The position numbers were made by a program, and so were the translations under genes. A stretch of 64,000 nt of DNA from Microbacteriaceae bacterium (GTDB taxonomy: Bacteria > Actinomycetota > Actinomycetes > Actinomycetales > Microbacteriaceae): contig JAIYCT010000002.1 of assembly GCA_027487865.1 (NCBI GenBank), positions 403,038-467,037 on the forward strand. Direction: 5' to 3'. Under the pieces are notes generated by a model that had not been told where the DNA came from, searched no databases, and saw only the letters and a program-made list of their open reading frames with translations. This document shows positions 53,190-62,894 of the stretch, piece after piece (the first letter of the stretch is position 1; the number at the start of each line of letters is the position of its first letter).

Positions 53190-55660
53190 TGAGAGTTCCT
53201 TTGAGCTGGTTGGCAGAGTTCGTAGAACTGCCTCAGAATTCCACCCCGGACGATGTCATGGCGCAGCTTGTAAAAGTTGGGCTTGAGGAAGAGGGCTCTC
53301 ACGGCGGAGATATCCGCGGTCCAATTGTGGTTGGCAAGGTTTTGGAGTTTGTCGAGGAGCCTCAGTCGAACGGCAAGACCATTCGCTGGTGCCAGGTTGA
53401 GGTTGCCCCAGGTGTCGTAAACGGCGTGGTTTGCGGTGCAAGAAACTTCTTCGAGGGCGACAAGGTGGTCGTTACTCTGCCAGGGGCAGCGCTTCCTGGT
53501 GGCTTTGAGATTGCAGCGCGCAAGACTTATGGGCACGTCTCCGATGGAATGATCGCCTCCTCAAGGGAACTCGGACTCAGCGATGACCACGAGGGAATTC
53601 TCAGGCTTTCAACTCTTGGGCTTGACCCTGAAGTTGGCACCGATGCCCTAGAACTTTTGGGGCTAAATGAATCTGCCGCTGAGGTCAATGTCACCCCAGA
53701 TCGCGGTTACTGCCTTTCGATTCGCGGCATAGCGCGCGAGTACAGTCACGCCTCAGGCGCAAAGTTCACGGACCCTGCAACCAAAGTTTCCGCTAAAGCC
53801 GGCAGTGGATTTAGCGTCCAGGTTCAGGACGATGCTCCAATCCACGGCGTTCCCGGATCTTCTATTTTTACAACCCTTGGAGTCTCAGGGATTGACGCAA
53901 ATGCACCTGTACCGAGCTGGATGGCGAATCGTCTCAAGCTTGCGGGCATGCGTTCGATCTCGATCGCTGTCGACATCACCAACTATGTGATGTTGGAACT
54001 TGGACAGCCAATTCACGCCTATGACCAGGACAGACTCGTTGGCGGGATAACCGTGCGACGCGCTGTTGCTGGGGAACAACTTCAAACCCTGGATGAGAAG
54101 GTTCGCACCCTTCACCCTGAAGACCTTTTGATCTGCGACGACTCTGGACCAATTGGTCTGGCAGGAGTCATGGGAGGAGCCTCTTCCGAGGTCAGCTCAG
54201 CCACAAAGAACGTGCTGATTGAAGCGGCGTTGTTTGATCCGATTTCAATTGCTCGTACTGCTCGCAGACACAAGCTGGCATCGGAGGCATCCAAGCGCTT
54301 CGAGCGCGGAGTTGACCCGGAAGTTGGTCCAATTGCGGCCGCTCGTGTGGCACAGCTTTTGGTTGAACTTGCCGGCGGGCAGCTCAATGGTTTTGGCTCG
54401 AGCTACCGAACTGACCTTCCAAAGATTGAGATCGAGCTACCGTTTGCTTTTGCGTTGGAGCTGGTGGGAGTCGACTACGCCAACCAACAGATTTTGGATC
54501 TTTTGCATCAGATCGGTTGCGAGCTTCGAGTCCACGATGACGCTGTCACAGTAACTCCTCCAAGTTGGAGACCAGATATTCGTCACAAGACAGATTTGGT
54601 CGAGGAGGTCGCAAGACTTGCTGGTTACCACCTGATTCCTTCCAGGATTCCAGTTGCCCCTCCAGGTCGAGGTCTGACACCAAGGCAGCAATTCCGTCGC
54701 AGGGCACTTGCTGGTTTAGCTGGAGCGGGTTTCACCGAAGTTTTGAACTACCCGTTTTACTCCGAACAGCAAAACCGTGAGTTCTCACAGAGCCCTGCAC
54801 TCAGGCTAGAAAACCCAATGCAGGGGGATAGTCCGGAACTGAGAAACAGCTTGATCCCAGGACTGCTGCAGGCAGCGGCCAGAAATCTTTCGCGTGGAAC
54901 CACCGACGTTGCTTTGATTGAAGAGGGCTCGGTATTCCTTCCAGCTCAGGGCAATGCGACTACCTCACTTCCGGTCGGCAACGTTCGCCCAAGCTCTGAA
55001 CAACTTGCTGAGTTGAACGCCTCAATTCCAGTTCAGCCAAGGCACCTAGCTGGAGTTGTGCTAGGAGACTGGATCCCTCAGGCTCCTGGGCAGCAGGCAG
55101 TTCAGTCCGGCTACCCGCAGGCAATTTTGGCTGTTGAGCAGATCACTCGTGCCGCCGGAGTTCCGTTTGAGATTAGACAGTCAACCGTGTTGGGTTTCCA
55201 CTCGGGAAGAGCCGCCGAGGTATTGGTCGAAGGTGAAATCGTTGGTCATCTGGGCGAGGTTGCTCCGGCGCTAACAGCCGAGTATCACCTGCCTCGAAAA
55301 GTTGCAGCATTCGAGATAAATCTTGATGCGCTATTCGCTCACGCTCCGGAAGTTTTGCAGGCTGCAGAGCTCCGAGTCATGCCGGCCGCTACTCAGGATC
55401 TATCGCTTTTGGTTTCCCTGGATGTTCCAGCCGCGGACCTGATTGCTGTTATTCGTGAGGGTGCGGGAGATCTTCTGGAAGATGTTTCGCTGGTCGATGA
55501 TTACCGCGGCGACAACGTGCCAGCGGGCAGTAAGTCTGTCACGTTCAGCCTTCGCTTCAGGGCAGCTGATCGCACATTGACTCAGGCTGAGGCCACCTTG
55601 TCTAAAGACGCAGCGGTTGCTTTGGCAAGTCAAAAATTTGGCGCAACCCTAAGGGCGTAG
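53189..55660 (+). CDS. pheT: Phenylalanyl-tRNA synthetase beta subunit
   Basis: 823 residues, full length. Domains: B1 with EMAP-like tRNA-binding fold (about 40-150), B3/B4 editing region with VTPDRGYCLSIRGIAREY and GLAGVMGGASSEVS, B5 (LPKIEIELPFAFALELVGV), class II-like core (RHKTDLVEEVARLAGY), and C-terminal ferredoxin-like anticodon-binding domain (SLLVSLDVPAADLIAVIREGAGDLL). ATG shares one base with the pheS stop; argC begins at the next base after its stop. Confidence 0.96.
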   Translation: MRVPLSWLAEFVELPQNSTPDDVMAQLVKVGLEEEGSHGGDIRGPIVVGKVLEFVEEPQSNGKTIRWCQVEVAPGVVNGVVCGARNFFEGDKVVVTLPGAALPGGFEIAARKTYGHVSDGMIASSRELGLSDDHEGILRLSTLGLDPEVGTDALELLGLNESAAEVNVTPDRGYCLSIRGIAREYSHASGAKFTDPATKVSAKAGSGFSVQVQDDAPIHGVPGSSIFTTLGVSGIDANAPVPSWMANRLKLAGMRSISIAVDITNYVMLELGQPIHAYDQDRLVGGITVRRAVAGEQLQTLDEKVRTLHPEDLLICDDSGPIGLAGVMGGASSEVSSATKNVLIEAALFDPISIARTARRHKLASEASKRFERGVDPEVGPIAAARVAQLLVELAGGQLNGFGSSYRTDLPKIEIELPFAFALELVGVDYANQQILDLLHQIGCELRVHDDAVTVTPPSWRPDIRHKTDLVEEVARLAGYHLIPSRIPVAPPGRGLTPRQQFRRRALAGLAGAGFTEVLNYPFYSEQQNREFSQSPALRLENPMQGDSPELRNSLIPGLLQAAARNLSRGTTDVALIEEGSVFLPAQGNATTSLPVGNVRPSSEQLAELNASIPVQPRHLAGVVLGDWIPQAPGQQAVQSGYPQAILAVEQITRAAGVPFEIRQSTVLGFHSGRAAEVLVEGEIVGHLGEVAPALTAEYHLPRKVAAFEINLDALFAHAPEVLQAAELRVMPAATQDLSLLVSLDVPAADLIAVIREGAGDLLEDVSLVDDYRGDNVPAGSKSVTFSLRFRAADRTLTQAEATLSKDAAVALASQKFGATLRA

Positions 55661-56707
55661 ATGGTATTCAAGGTCGCAGTAGCTGGAGCCAGCGGTTATG
55701 TCGGTGGTGAATTGCTGCGCCTGATTGCTATGCATCCAGAACTTGAACTTGGCGCTGTTACCGCCAACACAAATGCCGGCCAACCAGTCTCCGCCCTGCA
55801 TCCTCACCTAAAAAGTTATGAAGATCGAGTTTTCGTGGAGACCAGCAGGGAGAGCCTTGCAGGTCACGACATTGTGTTCTTAGCGCTTCCGCATGCCACC
55901 AGCGCTGAAGTGGCCGCTTACCTGCCAGAGAGTTTTTTGGTTTTGGACTGCGGTGCAGACTTCCGGCTCAAGGATTCCAAGGCCTGGGAGAAGTTTTACG
56001 GCACCGCACATGCTGGCACCTGGGCCTACGGTATGCCGGAGCTCACTTTGGCTAGCGGAGGAAAGCAACGTGAGAATCTGCGCGGGGTGAATCGGGTGGC
56101 GGTTCCGGGTTGCAATGTCACAGCAATCACCTTGGCACTAGCTCCAGCTCTTACCGCCGGGCTTATTGAACCAAAGGACATCGTTTCAGTTCTCTCGGTG
56201 GGAACTTCGGGTGCTGGAAGAAGCTTGAAGGCAGACCTACTCGCTAGCGAAGTTCAAGGATCAGCCCGCGCATACGGTGTCGGTGGAATCCATCGACACA
56301 CTCCAGAGATTGAACAGAATTTGGCACATGCATCGGGTGCGGAGGTGAAGGTGTCTTTCACACCGGTTTTGGTTCCAATGTCCCGCGGAATTTTGGCCGT
56401 GAACACCGCGAAGGTGAGCAATAGCTTTAGCTTTACCAAGTTAGTTGCTGCATATGAGCAGGCTTACGGTGATGAGGTATTTATCCAGGTATTAGGTGAG
56501 GGGCAGCAGCCCAACACCTCATCGGTTTTGGGAGTCAACACCGCTCAGATTTCTTTGAGTTTTGATCAGTCAGCGCAGCGCGTGGTTATTGTTTCTGCAA
56601 TTGACAACTTGGTCAAGGGAACCGCCGGAGCTGCCATTCAGAGCATGAACCTCGCACTTGGCTTGCCGGAAACCCTTGGGTTGCCAATCGATGGAGTGGC
56701 GCCGTGA
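55661..56707 (+). CDS. argC: N-acetyl-gamma-glutamyl-phosphate reductase
   Basis: NADPH-dependent reduction in arginine biosynthesis. 348 residues. NADP motif [14 protein letters not shown] (8-21), catalytic C151 in [11 protein letters not shown], and [16 protein letters not shown]. It begins directly after the pheT stop with zero spacing, so its promoter must be in or before pheT. Overlaps argJ by 4 nt. First gene of argCJBFH. Confidence 0.95.
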   Translation: MVFKVAVAGASGYVGGELLRLIAMHPELELGAVTANTNAGQPVSALHPHLKSYEDRVFVETSRESLAGHDIVFLALPHATSAEVAAYLPESFLVLDCGADFRLKDSKAWEKFYGTAHAGTWAYGMPELTLASGGKQRENLRGVNRVAVPGCNVTAITLALAPALTAGLIEPKDIVSVLSVGTSGAGRSLKADLLASEVQGSARAYGVGGIHRHTPEIEQNLAHASGAEVKVSFTPVLVPMSRGILAVNTAKVSNSFSFTKLVAAYEQAYGDEVFIQVLGEGQQPNTSSVLGVNTAQISLSFDQSAQRVVIVSAIDNLVKGTAGAAIQSMNLALGLPETLGLPIDGVAP

Positions 56708-57858
56708 GCGTGACCTTTGCCAAAGGCTTCGCCGCCAGCGGTGTGGCCTGCGGGCTCAAGACCTCGGGCAAGAAAGATCTCGCAGTAGTTGTAAACCAGG
56801 GACCGCTGCAGTTAGCTGCCGCTGTTTTCACTACTAACCGCTGTCAGGCGAATCCAATCCTTTGGTCCAAAGAGGTCATCAAGGATCAGAAAGTATCGGC
56901 AATTGTCCTGAACTCCGGGGGTGCCAATTGCTACACCGGACCGCAAGGTTTTCAAACCACTCATGCCACAGCGGAAGCTCTTGCTAATCACCTAGAGGTC
57001 TCATCTTCGGATGTATTGGTGTGCTCCACTGGCCTAATTGGCGAGCAGTTGGATCGCGAGAAGCTTTTGGACGGCGTGAAGAGCGCGGTTGACACCTTGT
57101 CTCACGATGGCGGAGTTGTTGCAAGCGAAGCCATCATGACCACCGACTCGGTTGCCAAGCGCGCCGAAGCTGAATCACCCAGCGGCTGGCGAATCGGTGG
57201 TATGGCCAAAGGCGCAGGAATGCTTGCTCCGGGGCTTGCAACCATGCTGGTGGTCATCACAACTGATGCGGTAGTTGGCTCAGCAGAGTTAGATTCAGCA
57301 CTCAGGGCGGCCACTCGGGTTTCTTTTGATCGCTTGGATTCCGATGGCTGCATGTCCACTAACGACCAGGTGACCTTGATGGCGTCTGGTGCTTCGGGGA
57401 TTGCGGCTCAATTGGATGAATTTCAAGAGCTTCTCACTCAGGTTTGCAAAGAGCTGGCGTTGAAATTGCTTGATGATGCAGAAGGTGCTTCCCACAACAT
57501 CCACATCACTGTCGAGGGTGCGGCAAGTGAGGACGATGCCGTTGAGGTTGCCAGGTCGGTAGCTCGCAACAACTTGTTCAAGGCGGCAATCTATGGCAAC
57601 GATCCAAACTGGGGCCGAATCCTTGCCGCGGTTGGAACCACTAAGGCCGAATTTGACCCATACAACATCGATGTTGCCATCAACGGAGTACTAATCTCCA
57701 GCAATGGCCAACCAGCAGGGGATAGAGGTTTGATTGACCTTGCGCCTCGCAAGGTGGAGATCAACATCAACCTAAATGTCGGTGTTGATTTCGCAACCGT
57801 GGTGACCAATGACTTGACCCACGAATACGTCGAAGAGAACAGCGCATACTCCAGCTAA
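56704..57858 (+). CDS. argJ: Bifunctional ornithine acetyltransferase/N-acetylglutamate synthase
   Basis: Recycles the acetyl group from N-acetylornithine to glutamate. 384 residues, GTG start overlapping argC. Autoprocessing site A179-T180 in [12 protein letters not shown], with T180 the new N-terminal nucleophile; KGAGMLAPG precedes it. The C-terminal [14 protein letters not shown] segment is intact. Because ArgJ recycles acetyl groups, no argE is needed. It overlaps argB by one base. Confidence 0.95.
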   Translation: MSVTFAKGFAASGVACGLKTSGKKDLAVVVNQGPLQLAAAVFTTNRCQANPILWSKEVIKDQKVSAIVLNSGGANCYTGPQGFQTTHATAEALANHLEVSSSDVLVCSTGLIGEQLDREKLLDGVKSAVDTLSHDGGVVASEAIMTTDSVAKRAEAESPSGWRIGGMAKGAGMLAPGLATMLVVITTDAVVGSAELDSALRAATRVSFDRLDSDGCMSTNDQVTLMASGASGIAAQLDEFQELLTQVCKELALKLLDDAEGASHNIHITVEGAASEDDAVEVARSVARNNLFKAAIYGNDPNWGRILAAVGTTKAEFDPYNIDVAINGVLISSNGQPAGDRGLIDLAPRKVEININLNVGVDFATVVTNDLTHEYVEENSAYSS

Positions 57859-58745
57859 TGATTCCTGCCAACCCAGACCAAGCGCTCGCCCGCATCAAGG
57901 CCGAGACTCTAATCGAGTCTCTGGATTGGTTGCGCGAGTTTCACGGGCGAATTGTGGTTGTGAAGTTTGGTGGTAACGCGATGGTCGATGAGGCTTTGCA
58001 GACAGCATTCGCGCAGGACATGGCGTATTTGAGATTTGTCGGTATCAAGCCGGTGGTGGTTCACGGCGGCGGACCTCAAATCACCGCTCGTCTTTCGGAG
58101 CTTGGTATTCAAAGCGAATTTAAGCACGGCTTTAGGTACACCGACGAACAGACCATCAAGGTCGTTCGCGATGTATTGCGAAATCAGGTCAGCAAACAGC
58201 TTGCGGAACTTATCGAAGCCTCTGGAGCCCAGACTGTGGTGCTTTCAGGCGAAGACGACAATCTCTTCAGGGCCGAGAAGGTAACTGCCTCAACACAAGA
58301 GGGTGAAGTAGATCTGGGACTTGTCGGAGAGGTCCGCACGGTAAACCCAAGAAGCGTGCTGCAGGCCATCGACGCTGGCAAGATACCGGTTATCTCAACC
58401 GTCGCACCAACGGTTTATGGTGAGCTGCTAAATGTGAACGCAGATCTGGCAGCCTCGTCCTTGGCTGTAGCGCTGGGCGCAGAGAAACTCATGGTTCTCA
58501 CCGACGTTCCTGGGCTCTATGCCGACTGGCCAAACTTGGACTCACTGGTATCTGAGATCACGGTTTCGGAATTGCGGGAACTTATTCCAGCATTGGAATC
58601 TGGCATGATTCCAAAGATGCAGGCTTGTCTTGAGGCGGTAGAGGGTGGTGTGCCAAAAGCACACATTATTGATGGCCGTCAACCGCACAGCATTCTGCTT
58701 GAGATTTTTACTGAGTCCGGTGTCGGCACTCAGGTAACTAACTAA
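57858..58745 (+). CDS. argB: Acetylglutamate kinase
   Basis: Phosphorylates N-acetylglutamate; normally feedback-inhibited by arginine in organisms with the ArgJ cycle. 295 residues: N-terminal helix (ALARIKAETLIESLDWLREF) of the arginine-sensitive type, VVKFGGNAM near 34-42, VVHGGGPQI near 69-77, and LNVNADLAASSLAVALGAEKLMVLTDVPG. ATG overlaps argJ by one base. The next gene is argF, so argD is missing at the position it normally holds. Confidence 0.95.
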   Translation: MIPANPDQALARIKAETLIESLDWLREFHGRIVVVKFGGNAMVDEALQTAFAQDMAYLRFVGIKPVVVHGGGPQITARLSELGIQSEFKHGFRYTDEQTIKVVRDVLRNQVSKQLAELIEASGAQTVVLSGEDDNLFRAEKVTASTQEGEVDLGLVGEVRTVNPRSVLQAIDAGKIPVISTVAPTVYGELLNVNADLAASSLAVALGAEKLMVLTDVPGLYADWPNLDSLVSEITVSELRELIPALESGMIPKMQACLEAVEGGVPKAHIIDGRQPHSILLEIFTESGVGTQVTN

Positions 58746-58753
58746 GGACTGAC

Positions 58754-59677
58754 GTGACTAGACACTTTCTAAAAGACGATGACCTGACACCAAAAGAGCA
58801 GGCTGAGATTCTTGAGCTTGCCTTAGAACTAAAAGCCAATCGTTTTGCACACAAGCCATTTGCCGGTCCTCAGACCGTGGCAGTTATTTTTGATAAGACT
58901 TCAACTCGAACCCGAGTCTCGTTCGCCACCGGCATCGCAGACCTCGGTGGAGTCCCGCTGATTATTGATAGCGGATCCTCGCAGCTTGGCAAAAAGGAGT
59001 CGGTAGCAGACACCGCTCGAGTTTTGGATCGTCAGGTAGCGCAGATTATTTGGCGTACCTATTCCCAAGCAGGGCTTGAGGAGATGGCCGCGAACTCCAA
59101 AGTTCCTGTCATCAATTCGCTTTCCGATGACTGGCACCCGTGCCAGCTTTTGGCAGACCTGCTCACAATCAGGGAAGAGTTTGGCAAGACCCAAGGACTC
59201 AAGCTTGCGTACATTGGTGATGCTGCTAACAACATGGGTAACAGCTATCTTGTGGCTTGTGCGCTAGCGGGTATGAGCGTTTCGATTGGCGCTCCAGCCG
59301 GATTCCAGCCGGCTGCCGAGGTAGTAGCTAGGGCTCAGGCGATAGCGCAGCAGTTTGGTCAGCACATCGAAGTCTTTGAAGATCCAGCTCTGGCTGTTGC
59401 AGGAGCAGATGTAGTTACTACCGACACCTGGGTTTCAATGGGCATGGAGGACGAGAAAGAAAAGCGCGTGAAGCTATTTGCGGGCTACACGGTGGATTCA
59501 GCACTTATGGCAAAGGCCAACCCAAGTGCGATCTTCCTGCACTGCTTGCCCGCCTATCGCGGCTACGAAGTAGCTGCTGAGGTGCTTGATGGTGCGCAGT
59601 CTCGAATCTGGGATGAAGCGGAGAATCGTTTGCATGCGCAGAAGGCGCTAATGCTTTGGCTCTCAAGGCAAAACTAG
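58754..59677 (+). CDS. argF: Ornithine carbamoyltransferase
   Basis: Forms citrulline from ornithine and carbamoyl phosphate. 307 residues, GTG start with AAGGAC upstream. Carbamoyl-phosphate loop STRTR at 50-54, HPCQLLADLLT, ornithine motif near DTWVSMG, and HCLPAYRG near 263. Follows argB by 8 nt; argH follows after 30 nt with its own binding site. argR and argG, usually between argF and argH in Actinobacteria, are absent here. Confidence 0.95.
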   Translation: MTRHFLKDDDLTPKEQAEILELALELKANRFAHKPFAGPQTVAVIFDKTSTRTRVSFATGIADLGGVPLIIDSGSSQLGKKESVADTARVLDRQVAQIIWRTYSQAGLEEMAANSKVPVINSLSDDWHPCQLLADLLTIREEFGKTQGLKLAYIGDAANNMGNSYLVACALAGMSVSIGAPAGFQPAAEVVARAQAIAQQFGQHIEVFEDPALAVAGADVVTTDTWVSMGMEDEKEKRVKLFAGYTVDSALMAKANPSAIFLHCLPAYRGYEVAAEVLDGAQSRIWDEAENRLHAQKALMLWLSRQN

Positions 59678-59707
59678 ACTTAGCAGGATAAAGAAGTAAG
59701 AGGACAG

Positions 59708-61105
59708 ATGGCACAGAGCAATGACTCACTTTGGGGCGGACGGTTCGCGTCTGGCCCAAATGACGCCTTGGCTGCACTTTCTCGATCCACGCACTTCGAT
59801 TTTCGACTAGCTCCCTATGACCTGCGCGGCACCAGTGCTCACATCCAAGCGCTTCACAAAGCCGGCTATCTTTCCAGTTCCGAATTGGCGGTCCTTGAGG
59901 ACGCAATCGCTCAGTTGTTGGAAAAAGTTTTGGCCGGAAGCTTTGGACCGTTGCCGCAGGAGGAGGATGTTCACGCAGCATTAGAGCGTGGACTCATTGA
60001 AATCGCAGGAAGCGACATTGCCGGCAAGATTCGCGCTGGTCGCTCACGCAATGACCAGATTGCCACTTTGATTCGTTCATTTTTGCTGGATGCGGCTTCA
60101 GAGATAGAAAAGCAACTGCACAGTTATCTGGCAGCGCTGGTAGCCCAAGCCACCAAGCACCGCGGTGTTGCAATGCCTGGCCGAACTCACTTTCAGCACG
60201 CCCAGCCGGTGCTGCTTTCTCACCACCTGCTAGCCCATGCCTGGCCGATGGTTAGAAACTTGGAGCGCTTAGAAAATTGGCGTGACCGGGCAAACCTGTC
60301 TCCCTATGGCTCTGGCGCACTGGCCGGTAACACGCTTGGCCTTGATGCAAATCTGGTGGCAAAAGAACTTGGTTTTGCTTCGGTTACTCAGAACAGCATG
60401 GATGCCACCGCCTCCAGAGACGTGGTCGCAGAATTTAGCTTTATCGCAACCATGATTGCGGTTGATCTATCGAGGTTCGCCGAGGAGATTATTGCTTGGT
60501 CGACTTTTGAATTCGGGTATGTCCAGTTGGATGATTCTTTCTCAACCGGTTCCTCGATCATGCCGCAGAAAAAGAACCCTGATATTGCCGAGCTTGCAAG
60601 AGGCAAGGCCGGAAGGTTGATTGGTAATCACATTGGACTACTTGCAACCCTGAAGGGATTGCCGCTGAGCTACAACCGAGATTTGCAGGAAGACAAAGAA
60701 CCGGTATTTGATTCGGTGGACAGCCTGCTTTTGGTTTTGCCAGCATTCTCCGGGATGGTTGCAACCCTTAGCTTCAATACCGAACTGCTGGAGTCTCTTG
60801 CGTCAATGGGTTACTCACTGGCCACCGATGTTGCGGAGTGGTTAGTCAAACAAGGTGTGCCTTTTAGAGACGCTCACGAGATCACAGGTGAACTTGTGAA
60901 GTTCTGCGAGCAGCACAACCTACAGCTTCAAGATCCAACCGATGCCCAGTTGGCGGCAATCTCCAACCACCTCACCCCGGAGGTCCGTAAGGTAATCGAC
61001 GTTCAGAGCGCTATCTCAGCTAGAAGCACAGCCGGTGGAACCTCGTTATCCGAAGTGGACAAGCAGCTTGGAGCTTTGAATAAATTGCTAGCGGGGGAGA
61101 AGTAA
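59708..61105 (+). CDS. argH: Argininosuccinate lyase
   Basis: Cleaves argininosuccinate to arginine and fumarate. 465 residues; LWGGRFASGPNDALAALSRS start, AGRSRNDQIAT, GRTHFQHAQPV, and the superfamily signature GSSIMPQKKNPD near residue 280 (the catalytic serine in the GSS). AAGAGGACAG before ATG. It must rely on argG from elsewhere. Overlap with tyrS is zero: tyrS begins at the next base. Confidence 0.95.
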   Translation: MAQSNDSLWGGRFASGPNDALAALSRSTHFDFRLAPYDLRGTSAHIQALHKAGYLSSSELAVLEDAIAQLLEKVLAGSFGPLPQEEDVHAALERGLIEIAGSDIAGKIRAGRSRNDQIATLIRSFLLDAASEIEKQLHSYLAALVAQATKHRGVAMPGRTHFQHAQPVLLSHHLLAHAWPMVRNLERLENWRDRANLSPYGSGALAGNTLGLDANLVAKELGFASVTQNSMDATASRDVVAEFSFIATMIAVDLSRFAEEIIAWSTFEFGYVQLDDSFSTGSSIMPQKKNPDIAELARGKAGRLIGNHIGLLATLKGLPLSYNRDLQEDKEPVFDSVDSLLLVLPAFSGMVATLSFNTELLESLASMGYSLATDVAEWLVKQGVPFRDAHEITGELVKFCEQHNLQLQDPTDAQLAAISNHLTPEVRKVIDVQSAISARSTAGGTSLSEVDKQLGALNKLLAGEK

Positions 61106-62401
61106 TTGGCCAGCGCAGAAACTATGAATAAACAGCGCAATGACGCATCCTTTAGCCACATTCTGGATGAGCTGAAGTGGCGCGGGCTGGTAGCGCTCTC
61201 AACCGATGAGGAAGCCTTGCGCAAAGAGCTCTCGGAAAACTCGATCACCTACTACTGCGGCTTTGATCCAACTGCCCCTAGCTTGCACCTAGGAAACCTG
61301 GTCCAGCTTTTGACCATGCGTCGGTTGCAGCTGGCCGGTCACAACCCGCTGGCACTTGTGGGTGGAGCAACCGGATTGATCGGTGACCCAAAGCCAAATG
61401 CTGAGCGCACGCTGAATGACAAGGCAACGGTTTCCGAGTGGGTCAGCCGCTTGGCAGACCAAACCGAACGTTTTTTGGATTACCAGGGGCCTAACGCAGC
61501 GCGGCTGGTGAATAACCTGGACTGGACCCAGAACTACAGCGCGCTTGATTTCCTAAGAGATGTAGGCAAGCACTACCGCGTCGGCAAGATGCTCGCAAAA
61601 GATGCTGTGTCGGCTCGCCTGAATTCGGACAGTGGTATCAGCTACACAGAGTTCAGCTACCAGATTCTCCAGGGACTGGATTTCTTAGAGCTAAACCGTC
61701 GCTACAACTGCGTGCTGCAAACCGGTGGTAGTGATCAGTGGGGAAACCTAACCTCGGGCACGGATTTGATTCACCGCGTCGAAGGTTCATCTGTTCACCT
61801 GATAGCGACTCCGTTGATTACCAACTCTGACGGTAAGAAGTTTGGAAAGAGCGAGGGCAACGCGATTTGGCTCGATGTCGAACTCACTAGCCCTTATGCG
61901 ATGTATCAGTTCTGGCTAAACACCGATGACGCAGACGTTATTGATCGACTCAAGGTATTCACCTTCCTACCCCGGGCTGAGATTGAGCAGTATCAGCAAA
62001 AGGTTGAAGCTGAGCCATTCAAGCGCGAAGCACAGCGTCGCCTAGCCCTAGAGGTTACTGAGCTTGTTCACTCGCATGCAGAGGCCATTGCGGCCCAAGA
62101 TGCAGCCATGGCACTATTTGGCGCGGGAGATATTCGGTCACTTGATGCTAAGACTTTGCGTTCAGCGCTCAATGAGCTGCCAAATGCCGAGGTTTCCAAG
62201 GGTTCCTTGGTAGTTGATGCTCTGTTGGCTACTGGGCTGTGTGAGTCCAAGTCAGACGCGCGCAGAGCTATCGAACAAGGTGGAGTCTCGGTCAATAAAA
62301 CCAAGATCGATAGCGAATCTGCGGTTTTAGATGATGTTTTGCCGGGAAATCAGGCTGTTTTGGCTCGCGGAAAGAAGTCGCTCGCCGGGCTTTTCTTCTA
62401 A
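61106..62401 (+). CDS. tyrS: Tyrosyl-tRNA synthetase
   Basis: Charges tRNA-Tyr. 431 residues, TTG start directly after the argH stop with GGGGGAG upstream; an ATG six codons later (61124) has no binding site. Class I motifs: HLGN at 61-64 (HIGH equivalent) and KFGKSEG near residue 247 (KMSKS equivalent). The C-terminal S4 RNA-binding domain (SKSDARRAIEQGGVSVNKTKI) is present. Last gene before the rRNA operon. Confidence 0.95.
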   Translation: MASAETMNKQRNDASFSHILDELKWRGLVALSTDEEALRKELSENSITYYCGFDPTAPSLHLGNLVQLLTMRRLQLAGHNPLALVGGATGLIGDPKPNAERTLNDKATVSEWVSRLADQTERFLDYQGPNAARLVNNLDWTQNYSALDFLRDVGKHYRVGKMLAKDAVSARLNSDSGISYTEFSYQILQGLDFLELNRRYNCVLQTGGSDQWGNLTSGTDLIHRVEGSSVHLIATPLITNSDGKKFGKSEGNAIWLDVELTSPYAMYQFWLNTDDADVIDRLKVFTFLPRAEIEQYQQKVEAEPFKREAQRRLALEVTELVHSHAEAIAAQDAAMALFGAGDIRSLDAKTLRSALNELPNAEVSKGSLVVDALLATGLCESKSDARRAIEQGGVSVNKTKIDSESAVLDDVLPGNQAVLARGKKSLAGLFF

Positions 62402-62624
62402 TTTGAAGACTCAACACGCCGTTTCTGCCCTCGATTTGACAGCTTTACCAAATCGTGACTAAGCTCTACGAGTTGTCCAAAGTTTGGCAAGATCCGATTG
62501 AGATCGCCGGCTCAAGTTTCAACAGTCTTAGACCAGAAACTAGCCCTTGTGGCTTGCAATTTTTGCGTCTAGGATTTAGGTCTCCCGCTGAGATAACTGG
62601 TGGAAATTCCTCGGAAACGAGGAG
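62402..62624. other. tyrS-rrn intergenic segment
   Basis: About 220 bp without a supported gene. A possible upstream promoter is TTGACA (62436-62441), 18-nt spacer, TAAGCT (62460-62465). A TCCTCG-GAAA-CGAGGA hairpin with a GNRA-type loop (62608-62623) ends just before the main rRNA -35. No convincing terminator for tyrS is seen. Confidence 0.4.
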
Positions 62625-62652
62625 TTGACATGGGGTGTCAAATCGGTAGACT
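62625..62652 (+). promoter_or_regulatory. Main rRNA operon promoter
   Basis: TTGACA (62625-62630), 16-nt spacer, TAGACT (62647-62652); transcription would start near 62659. The -35 lies in an inverted repeat, TTGACA-tgggg-TGTCAA (62625-62641), a possible operator. Confidence 0.7.
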
Positions 62653-62658
62653 TGAAAA

Positions 62659-62894
62659 GTTGCTCTGGAGTTGACCCGCGAGGGAAAGCCAGATGCATCC
62701 GATCTTTGAGAACTCAACAGCGTGCACAATGTCGATGCCAAAAACCTCGGCTGGAACTTCGGTTCTGGCAGAGATTCCTTTTGGATAAAGATACAAAACA
62801 TGAATTGTCAGTTGACAGTTCGAAAGCCAAATCAAATTGATCACCCCTTTTTCCGGGGTGTTCGTAGAAGCTTGCCTACTTGTAGGCAGAATGA
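62659..62894 (+). other. rRNA leader with antitermination-like and processing elements
   Basis: About 235 nt. TCTTTGAGAACTCAACAGCG from 62703 resembles the actinobacterial boxA region. TTGACA at 62812-62817 may be a second, weak promoter. CACCCC/GGGGTG (62842-62860) and GCCTAC/GTAGGC (near 62873-62886) hairpins come just before mature 16S and are probably used in processing. An open frame at 62625-62840 is not considered a gene. Confidence 0.55.

Noticed and set aside
62542-62566. AGCC/GGCT stem followed by TTTTT as a tyrS terminator
   Set aside because: Only four pairs, and 140 nt from the tyrS stop; too weak.
62625-62840. Short open frame over the rRNA leader
   Set aside because: It covers the rRNA promoter and leader, with no ribosome binding site.
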